Source: CAIWHR01 sp963830485
Lineage (GTDB): Bacteria > Pseudomonadota > Gammaproteobacteria > Burkholderiales > Casimicrobiaceae
Direction: 5' to 3'
DNA length: 64,000 nucleotides
NCBI GenBank assembly: GCA_963830485.1
Contig: CAWHNE010000005.1
Location: 124,001-188,000, forward strand
The notes beneath the pieces are model-generated. The model searched no databases, had not been told where the DNA came from, and was given only the letters and a program-made list of their open reading frames with translations. Both the position numbers and the translations under genes were made by a program. Shown here piece by piece: positions 57,839 through 64,000 of the stretch. How positions within the stretch are numbered: position 1 is the stretch's first letter; the number at the start of each line of letters is the position of its first letter.

Positions 57839-59625
57839 GATCCGGCATCCGCAATGTGCGCCCACGGATCGTCGCGGCCCGTGATCAGACGGGCGGTTTC
57901 GAGCGCGCGGTCGAGGTCGAAAGCCGGCGTGAAGTCGAGGCGCTTCAACCGCCGCTCGTAGGCGTCCGGAAACTTCTCCATTGTCTCGACGACGGGCTTC
58001 GCCGCCGTATGCCCGAGCCCGCAGTGAGACATCGACAGCATGATGTGCATCAGGCGCCGCATCTGCGTCAGGTCGTAGGCGCTCCCCTTCCCTGCCGCGA
58101 GCTTGTCCATGTGGTTCTTGAGCAGCGACGTGCCCACCCGGCACGGCGTGCAAAAGCCGCAACTTTCGTGCGCGAAGAAATGGGTGAAGTTGCGCGCGAC
58201 CTCGAACAGGTCGCGCTGGCGCCCGAACACCATGAACGCGCCCGCGGTGGGCACATCCTCGAACGCGAGGCGGCGGTCGAACTCGCGCCAGGACAGGCAC
58301 GTACCCGAAGGCCCGCCGACCTGCACCGCCACCGCGTTCGTCGCGCCGGCAGCGGCGAGCACGTCGCGCACGGTGGCGCCGAACGGAAATTCGTAGACGC
58401 CCGGACGCTCGCAATCTCCGGAAACCGAGTGCAGCTTGGTTCCGGTCGATTCGGGCGTTCCGATGGCGGCGAAGTGCGCGCCGCCGCGAGCGACGATCTG
58501 CGCCGCACAGGCGAACGTCTCGACGTTGTTCACGATCGTCGGCTGCCCCCGATAGCCGTGCGTGGTCGGATACGGCGGCCGGTTGCGCGGGCGCCCCGGC
58601 CTGCCTTCCAGCGACTCGAGCAGCGCCGACTCTTCGCCACAGATGTACGCGCCTGCCCCGAGCCGGATCTCGATGTCGAAGTCGAAGTCGCGCGCGCCGG
58701 CGATGCCGTTGCCTAGCAGACCGCGCTCGCGTCGCGCGCGCAGCGTGCGTTCGAGCGTGGGGGCGAGATAAAGGTATTCGCCTCGGAGATAGAGAATGCC
58801 GGTCCGGGCGTCGATCGCCCGTGCGGCAACGGTCATGCCGTCGAACACGAGATCGGCGCAACCCTGAAGCAGCACGCGGTCCTTGAACGTGCCCGGCTCG
58901 CCTTCGTCGGCGTTGCAGACGACGTAACGCGCATTGCCCGGCGCGCCTCGGCACGACGCCCACTTCACGGCGGTCCGGAAGCCAGCACCGCCGCGACCGC
59001 GCAGCCCTGACGCCTCGAGCTCGGCGAGAATGCCGTCGGCGCCGAGCGCAACGGCGCGCCCGACCGTGGATTCGCGATCGTCCTGCGCGCCGAGCAGCGG
59101 GCCCTCGCGACGGACGTTGAGCGCGACGTCGAACAGCATCGGCGGCCAGTCGGCCAGCGGCTTTCCGTTGCGGATGAGACCGGCGACGAGGTCGAGTCGC
59201 GTCCGATCGAGCGCGGGCAGCGGCATTCCGTTGACGAGCGCAGCGGGCCCCTGATCGCCCAGACCGATGTCGGAGGTGCGGTCGACGTAGACGAGCCCAT
59301 CCTCGGAGACCTTGCCCGCCTCGAGCCACATCCGGTCGCAGAGATAGGCCATCATCTCCGCGCCACCCTGCATGCGGTCGATCACGTTGTCGGAGAACAG
59401 GATCTCGTAGGCGCCGTGCGGCCGCGTGTGCAGCAGATGGTAGAAGGTGGCGGTGGCTTCGACCTGCGCGCGCGGGACTGCGAGCGCCGACGCGATCGCG
59501 TCGATCGCGGCCGGTGACAGCGCACCCGCCACAGACTGGACGTCGCGCAGAATCGAGAGGAGGTGGCGAGGATCGCGCCGGTGGCGGTCGACGCATTCGC
59601 CAACGGCAGCGTTGATTGACATCAT
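57835..59625 (-). CDS. hoxF: hydrogenase diaphorase large subunit HoxF
   Basis: 596 residues; NuoE-NuoF fusion that passes electrons between NAD(H) and the hydrogenase. The NuoF part has the NADH/FMN motif GLRGRGGAGFRTAVKW near residue 212, NADEGEPGTFKDR, GAYICGEESALLESLEGRPG, and the [4Fe-4S] ligands SCGFCTPCRVG plus SHCGLGHTA. In the NuoE-like part (1-135) the positions of the usual [2Fe-2S] cysteines read FSDNVID and SDIGLGDQG, so this cluster is probably missing. ATG 59625 and 59622 are adjacent candidates. It is the first gene of hoxFUYHW. Confidence 0.94.
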   Translation of the reverse strand: MMSINAAVGECVDRHRRDPRHLLSILRDVQSVAGALSPAAIDAIASALAVPRAQVEATATFYHLLHTRPHGAYEILFSDNVIDRMQGGAEMMAYLCDRMWLEAGKVSEDGLVYVDRTSDIGLGDQGPAALVNGMPLPALDRTRLDLVAGLIRNGKPLADWPPMLFDVALNVRREGPLLGAQDDRESTVGRAVALGADGILAELEASGLRGRGGAGFRTAVKWASCRGAPGNARYVVCNADEGEPGTFKDRVLLQGCADLVFDGMTVAARAIDARTGILYLRGEYLYLAPTLERTLRARRERGLLGNGIAGARDFDFDIEIRLGAGAYICGEESALLESLEGRPGRPRNRPPYPTTHGYRGQPTIVNNVETFACAAQIVARGGAHFAAIGTPESTGTKLHSVSGDCERPGVYEFPFGATVRDVLAAAGATNAVAVQVGGPSGTCLSWREFDRRLAFEDVPTAGAFMVFGRQRDLFEVARNFTHFFAHESCGFCTPCRVGTSLLKNHMDKLAAGKGSAYDLTQMRRLMHIMLSMSHCGLGHTAAKPVVETMEKFPDAYERRLKRLDFTPAFDLDRALETARLITGRDDPWAHIADAGS

Positions 59626-59694
59626 TGCAACGTTTCACGCCGCGGGGTCACCGTGGCATCGATCGCATGATCGCCCGGATCGGCACTGCGACCG

Positions 59695-59708
59695 TTGACA
59701 CACGTCAA
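59695..59708. promoter_or_regulatory. FNR/Crp-type binding site upstream of hoxF
   Basis: TTGAC-acac-GTCAA is a perfect inverted repeat with the spacing and half-sites of FNR-family regulators (consensus TTGAT-N4-ATCAA). Its centre is about 76 bases upstream of the hoxF ATG, a suitable place for an activator of the hydrogenase operon. The remaining sequence between hoxF and the binding-protein gene at 59887 shows no gene. Confidence 0.55.
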
Positions 59709-59886
59709 GTGCGGCCAGTCCCAGGTCGCATGCCGCCCAATCGAGGTGCAAATGAGACATTTCGGCACATTTCCACGTGTCCGGAGCTCGCTTCGGTGTG
59801 TTTGACATCGACGGCGAGCGCACCCTAGCATCGGACCGCGGGCGGGCCGTCGTGCCCGCCGTCATCGCGCAATCGGGGGAGGAAGC

Positions 59887-60871
59887 GTGAACGCACCGCC
59901 GCGCCGGATGGCTATGCTGGCAGCCGCAGGACTGATGAGCATCGTCGTGCTCGCACCCGTGACGGCGCAGGCGCCCTATCCCAATCGCCCGCTTCGCATC
60001 GTCGTCCCGTACACCGCGGGCACCGGCATCGACATCCTCGCGCGCGCCACCGGCCAGAAGCTGTCCGAGCGTCTGAAGGTTGCCGTCGTCGTCGACAACC
60101 GGCCCGGCGCGAGCGGCAACATCGGGACCGAGACGGTCGCCAAGGCCGCGCCCGACGGGTATACGCTGCTCATGACCGCGAGCACGCACGTCACCAACGC
60201 CGCGCTGCAGACGAGCGTCCCGTACGATCCGGCGAGGAGTTTCACGCCGATCGGCCCGACCGCGATCGGCAATCTCGCCCTCGTCGTGCACCCGTCGGTG
60301 CCCGCGAAATCGGTGCAGGAGCTGGTCGCGCTCGCGAGGGCGCAGCCGGGCAAACTCAACTACGCATCACCGGGTAGCGGGACGCCGCATCACCTCGCGA
60401 TGGAGCTCTTCAAGCTGCATTTCAAGGTCGACCTCACGCACGTGCCGTACAAGGGGACGGCGGGCGCCGTGACCGACCTCCTCGGCGGCCAGGTGCAGGT
60501 GATGTTCCTCCCCGTGCACGTCGCGCTCAGCCAGGTACAGGCGGGCAAGCTGCGAATGCTCGCCGCGGGGGGTGCGAAGCGCTCTCCCGTCACGCCGGAC
60601 ATCCCGTCGCTCGCCGACGAAGGCGTGACCGACATCGACGTCGACATCTGGTACGCGATGCTCGGCTCCGGCGGGGTTACCCAGGGAGCAGGTCGCCCTG
60701 CTGAATGCGGAGATGAACGCGATCCTCGCCGATCCGGACGTGCGCGACAACCTGCTGAAGCAAGGCCTCAACCCGACGCCCGGCAAGCCTGAGGACCTGG
60801 CGCGGATGATCGACACCGACCTCGAGCGATGGACCCGGATCGTACGCGCCGCGCAGATCAAACCCGATTGA
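59887..60871 (+). pseudogene. Bug-family tripartite tricarboxylate transporter binding protein (TctC), +1 frameshift
   Basis: Periplasmic solute-binding protein, about 327 residues if repaired. A signal peptide (about 1-28, ending TAQA) precedes YPNRPLRIVVPYTAGTGIDI, NRPGASGNIGTE, APDGYTLLM and GKLNYASPGSGTPHHLAMELF, all Bug/TctC hallmarks. After DVDIWYAMLG one extra G in a GGGG run (about 60673-60676) shifts the frame; the tail LPREQVALLNAEMNAILADP onward lies in the next frame, ending at 60871. Start GTG 59887 has the strong site GGGGGAGGAAGC. No TctA/TctB membrane genes are present, as is usual for Bug proteins. The ligand is unknown; the next gene is an amidohydrolase. Confidence 0.85.
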
Positions 60872-60884
60872 AAGAAGAACAGCG

Positions 60885-61889
60885 ATGAAGCTCGACATCT
60901 TCAACCACATCTTCCCGCGGAAGTTCTACGACCGGATGCTGAAGGTCGCGCCCAACGGCAAGGACATCCACAAGCGCGTGCGCGCGATTCCCGCGATCGT
61001 CGACCTCGACGCGCGCTTCCGGATCATGGATCAGTTCGGGGACTACGCGCAGGTCATCTGCCTCGGATCGCCGCCGATCGAGGTCTTCGGCCCGCCCCCC
61101 GTATCGACGGACATGGCGCGGCTTGCCAATGACGGCATGGCCGAGCTCGTGCGGCGGCATCCGGACCGCTTTCCGGCATTCATTGCGTCCTTGCCGATGA
61201 ACGATCCCAACGGGCTCCTGCGGGAGGCGAAACGCGCGGTGCGCGACCTGGGCGCGGCCGGGGTCCAGGTCTTCACCAACGTTCTCGGCAAGCCGCTCAC
61301 GGCCCCGGGCACGCGGCCGCTGTTCGAGTTGATGGCGAAGCTCGACTTGCCGATCTGGCTCCATCCCGCGCGCGGCGCGGACTTTCCCGACTACCAAAGC
61401 GAGAAGAAGAGCCACTTCGAGATCTGGTGGACGTTCGGCTGGCCGTACGAGACGAGCGCTGCGATGGCGCACATCGTGTTCGAGGGGCTGTTCGACCGGT
61501 TCCCCGATCTCAAGATCATCACCCACCACATGGGTGGGATGATTCCGTACTTCGAGGGCCGCGTCGGTCCGGGCTGGGACCAGCTCGGCAAACGCACGTC
61601 CGACGTCGATTACACGAAGCTCCTCAAAAGACTCAAGCGGCGGCCCGTCGACTACTTCCGGATGTTCTACGCGGATACGGCGCTCTTCGGCGCGTGGGAG
61701 GCGACCAAATGCGGTCTCCGCTTCTTCGGGCCGGAACGGGTCCTGTTCGCGTCGGATTCGCCGTTCGATCCCGAGAAAGGGTCGATGTACACGCGCACGA
61801 CGATCGAGATCGTCGACCGGCTCGACCTCTCGCCCGAGGAGCGGCACGCGATCTACGAAGGCAACGCACGGCGGCTGCTCAGGCTGTAA
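60885..61889 (+). CDS. amidohydrolase family protein (ACMSD-like, amidohydrolase 2)
   Basis: 334 residues; TIM-barrel metal hydrolase or decarboxylase. It opens MKLDIFNHIFPRKFYDRML, where ACMSD itself has an HxH pair; here the first His is Phe, a pattern of a distinct subfamily. Other ligands remain: LPIWLHPARG near residue 165, KIITHHMGGMIPYFEGR near residue 210 and RVLFASDSPFDPEKG near residue 290. Many relatives are nonoxidative decarboxylases of aromatic acids. It starts 13 bases after the binding-protein gene, which suggests uptake and breakdown of one organic acid. Confidence 0.85.
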   Translation: MKLDIFNHIFPRKFYDRMLKVAPNGKDIHKRVRAIPAIVDLDARFRIMDQFGDYAQVICLGSPPIEVFGPPPVSTDMARLANDGMAELVRRHPDRFPAFIASLPMNDPNGLLREAKRAVRDLGAAGVQVFTNVLGKPLTAPGTRPLFELMAKLDLPIWLHPARGADFPDYQSEKKSHFEIWWTFGWPYETSAAMAHIVFEGLFDRFPDLKIITHHMGGMIPYFEGRVGPGWDQLGKRTSDVDYTKLLKRLKRRPVDYFRMFYADTALFGAWEATKCGLRFFGPERVLFASDSPFDPEKGSMYTRTTIEIVDRLDLSPEERHAIYEGNARRLLRL

Positions 61890-62171
61890 GTGCCCGCGGT
61901 CATTGGATCGGCAGTGGCTCATGCGACACGTCGCGAAAGGAGCAGACTGGCGCGGAGGCGATGTCGCGCGAGCCCGATATTGGGTCCGTTCGGCGATCGC
62001 TGAATGACCATAGCACTGTCGCGGGTAATGTCGACGTTTTCTGGAGGTCGAAAACACGAGCGGCGGCTTTACCTGAGCCGCCTGAACCTGTTTCTTGACT
62101 TTGGGCAAGGTTTCATTGGCCGCCTCCACGATAATGTCCGACTTTTGCCGTTTTTCGGGATCGTGGCCGCG
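61890..62171. other. intergenic region, nothing recognised
   Basis: No convincing gene, RNA or repeat is seen. Base composition falls towards the genome's AT side around 62020-62150. Open frames exist on both strands but lack homology or ribosome-binding sites. Confidence 0.4.
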
Positions 62172-62342
62172 ATGCAGCCTCTGGACTGGATCTTGTTGGG
62201 ATTGGTCGCCTGGGTGTTGGGCGGCTTGATCGCGTTGCTCTTCCTGCGAATGGCTGGCGACCAGGATCGCGCCGCGCGCCACGCTCAAAAGGCTATCGAC
62301 CCCCATTCGGACGTCACCATTACGCGGACTGCCGGCTGGTAG
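62172..62342 (+). CDS. possible 56-residue single-helix membrane protein
   Basis: ATG 62172 opens a short frame with one clear membrane helix (about residues 3-27, LDWILLGLVAWVLGGLIALLFL) followed by a polar, positively charged tail. Codon use is acceptable but includes several TTG leucines. No good ribosome site is visible and no family is recognised, so it may not be a gene. The 164 bases after it, up to the TPR gene, hold nothing recognised. Confidence 0.35.
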   Translation: MQPLDWILLGLVAWVLGGLIALLFLRMAGDQDRAARHAQKAIDPHSDVTITRTAGW

Positions 62343-62506
62343 TCTCGTTCCACGCGGGACGCGTGGTTGCGCATCTCGCGCTCAATGGAACAGCCCGCGA
62401 CGGGCTCCGTAACGCAAGTGAGCCATCGTGTCCCGCTTCAGAGCCGGGGTTCCGAACAAGGACCATCACGCGAAGGGCGAGACACCGCATTCACGACAAC
62501 CACAAG

Positions 62507-63853
62507 TCACGCTGCCGCGTAGAGAGGTGGCGCAGATGCCGCGCGGGACAACAAACGCTGACCCCACCTGCCTCCGCTCTTGTGCACGAGGCGCTCGGCT
62601 ATGTAATGCCGCGCGCGTCCGTGGTCGCCGCTGCGGATCGCCGCCTCGATCAGCGTCAGCGTGATCACATCGCGCTGTGCATGACTGCCACCGAAACGAT
62701 GCGCCTGGTCACGCATCGGTTCGATCGCCGCGATTGAGTCGGCGTAACGGCCGCTGGCGAACGCCGCGACGCCCTCCACCAGGGGAAGGCCAACTTCGCG
62801 CGTCATCGCTGCATTCGTGTCCCCATTCGCGGCGGCTTCACGCATCCGTAGAACCAGACGTGATAGCGCCGTGTCACGACCAGTCGATGCAAACGCCATT
62901 GCTGCGTGCGCATCGTTGAAGGCGTAGAAACCCGGTTCGCTGTCGAGTCGCATCTCCCAGTCGTCGGCGACGCGATTGAAGCGGTCGGCGACGTCGACGC
63001 CTTCGAGCTGCAAACGCCACAAGAGCGCCGTTGCGTCGAGGAGTGACAACACATAGGCCGCCGGCCCTGGATGAATGTGACGGTCGAAGAGCGCGAGCGC
63101 CCGATCGTAGTGTGCTCCGTCCATGCAGAACAGCGCGAGATGCCAGAAATTGTGGAACGCAAACGCATTGTCGGGCGCCCAATCGCTTTCGCGTGACGTC
63201 AAGAACTCTATGCCCTCGTCGATGCGGCCCTGCATTTCCATGACGTGTACCGCAGCGTGCACTGCCCAGCCATCTTTCGACTGTATCGAAAGCGCGCGCA
63301 AGGCCGTGTCTTCCGCGTTCGGATATTGACCCATCTCTTCAAGCCCGAACGCGTGCATGCCGAGCACGTACGAGTACCCCGGTACCGATGCATCCCAATG
63401 GGGCAACACGCGCGAGACGCGATTTCGAAGGTTCAACGAATCGCCGCGAAAGAAGTCCATTAGATGGCCCACCTGCAGAGCGAGCGCGTCGCGCGGGTTG
63501 TCGACGAGCACGCGATCGATTGCCTGGCAGGCGCTATCCCAGCGACCCGCAACCAGAAACTCGGATGCGGAGATCAGGCCAAGCTCGCGGTCGTTTGCGC
63601 CGCCAGCGTGCTGCCGGGCCGCATCGAGCGCCTGGGTCACCATCGGCACGAACTTACGTTCTGTCAGCGTGTAGAGCGCCAGGGCTTTTAGCATATGGCC
63701 CGCGATGAACGCGGGCGCAGCCTGCAGCGCCTCGTCGATCGTGGCGATCGGATCGCCGATATAGGTTTGGAACTGCTCGAGCGCTGTCTCGTAGCACCGC
63801 AAGGCGAAAGCGTCGGCGCCGGTGACGGGAATGCCACGCAAGTCGTTCTTCAT
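62507..63853 (-). CDS. TTC38-like tetratricopeptide repeat protein
   Basis: 448 residues from ATG 63853 (AAGGGA about 10 bases upstream); the frame is open further to 63991 but without homology. The whole protein is alpha-helical with degenerate TPRs. Signature stretches include AAPAFIAGHMLKALALYTL, YVLGMHAFGLEEMGQYPNAE, DGWAVHAAVHVMEMQGRIDEG and NAFAFHNFWHLALF, characteristic of the tetratricopeptide repeat protein 38 family shared by bacteria and animals. No signal peptide. Function unknown. Lower coding GC than its neighbours is possible but was not measured. Confidence 0.85.
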   Translation of the reverse strand: MKNDLRGIPVTGADAFALRCYETALEQFQTYIGDPIATIDEALQAAPAFIAGHMLKALALYTLTERKFVPMVTQALDAARQHAGGANDRELGLISASEFLVAGRWDSACQAIDRVLVDNPRDALALQVGHLMDFFRGDSLNLRNRVSRVLPHWDASVPGYSYVLGMHAFGLEEMGQYPNAEDTALRALSIQSKDGWAVHAAVHVMEMQGRIDEGIEFLTSRESDWAPDNAFAFHNFWHLALFCMDGAHYDRALALFDRHIHPGPAAYVLSLLDATALLWRLQLEGVDVADRFNRVADDWEMRLDSEPGFYAFNDAHAAMAFASTGRDTALSRLVLRMREAAANGDTNAAMTREVGLPLVEGVAAFASGRYADSIAAIEPMRDQAHRFGGSHAQRDVITLTLIEAAIRSGDHGRARHYIAERLVHKSGGRWGQRLLSRAASAPPLYAAA

Positions 63854-64000
63854 GATTCGATTTCCCTTCGTGCTTAGTATCGATGCGAGTGACATTGCCC
63901 GCTCGCGTTGGCTTTCGCTCAGTGGCAGCTCGGTGGGCAAGACCACGCCAAGATTAGGGGTGTAGCGCGGCTGCGCACTTTTTGGCGACATCTAGGGCGT

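Noticed and set aside
59626..59886. Sigma-54 promoter for hoxF
   Set aside because: No GG-N10-GC element with adequate flanking match was found on the minus strand.
61890..62171. tRNA or small RNA gene in the gap after the amidohydrolase
   Set aside because: No cloverleaf, T-loop motif or terminator could be recognised.
60858..62306. Minus-strand open frame opposite the amidohydrolase, with the segment KSDIIVEAANETLPKV that looks protein-like
   Set aside because: The rest is an obvious shadow of the plus-strand gene; the short segment lies outside it but has no start, ribosome site or family match.

Overview
The window is a high-GC, gene-dense chromosome segment from a betaproteobacterium. 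The evidence is conserved gene order: gyrA-pheA-hisC-tyrA-aroA-cmk-rpsA-ihfB-lapA-lapB-pyrF-ugd-rfaE1-radA on the minus strand, diverging from ompA-MTA deaminase-ubiG-gph, followed by dapC, dapD, map, glnD, pilU, dapE and prmB. Nearly all of it is housekeeping chromosome. No phage, plasmid, CRISPR array, rRNA or tRNA gene was recognised.

Layout. 1-3.9 kb: a hydrolase fragment cut by the window edge, two lipoproteins, a Nudix CoA pyrophosphatase and a TSUP permease. 4.1-9.7 kb: assimilatory sulfate reduction (cysI, DUF934-cysH, cysD, cysN, all minus) facing a decayed cbiX. 9.8-15 kb: small accessory genes and an isoquinoline-oxidoreductase-type molybdenum hydroxylase. 15-32 kb: the core minus-strand run from gyrA to radA (DNA supercoiling, aromatic amino acids, ribosomal protein S1, IHF, LPS assembly control, UDP-glucuronate and heptose synthesis, recombination). 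32-36 kb: OmpA, MTA deaminase, UbiG, a HAD phosphatase, and a GspC-like protein on the other strand. 36.8-49.8 kb: diaminopimelate synthesis (dapC, dapD, dapE) mixed with a LytS/LytTR two-component pair, map, glnD, def, an MTI phosphorylase, pilU and prmB. 49.8-54.5 kb: an MscS channel with a cyclic-nucleotide domain, an orphan ThDP enzyme, a glycine-zipper lipoprotein and PPK2. 54.5-59.6 kb: a complete NAD-linked soluble [NiFe] hydrogenase operon hoxFUYH plus its maturation protease. 59.9-61.9 kb: a Bug-family binding protein and an amidohydrolase. 62.5-63.9 kb: a TTC38-like TPR protein.

How the genes connect. MTA deaminase (33 kb) and MTI phosphorylase (45.5 kb) together would form the two-step methylthioadenosine salvage route. 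The sulfur genes would feed cysteine synthesis, but cysH, cysN and cbiX are all disrupted as sequenced. An FNR-type half-site pair upstream of hoxF suggests oxygen- or redox-responsive hydrogenase expression.

Most notable structure outside the genes. (1) Two copies of a 267-bp element with long terminal inverted repeats; one is flanked by TA dinucleotides. They sit in opposite orientation, each inside an operon gap (lapA/lapB and histidine kinase/response regulator). (2) A GC-rich repeat family that begins on the stop codons of cysN and ihfB. (3) A pair of 83-bp direct repeats between the convergent glnD and def. (4) Four otherwise well-conserved genes (cysN, cysH, iorB-like, tctC) each carry exactly one extra base. 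This could be consensus sequencing error or real decay; cbiX, with several shifts and a deletion, looks truly degraded.
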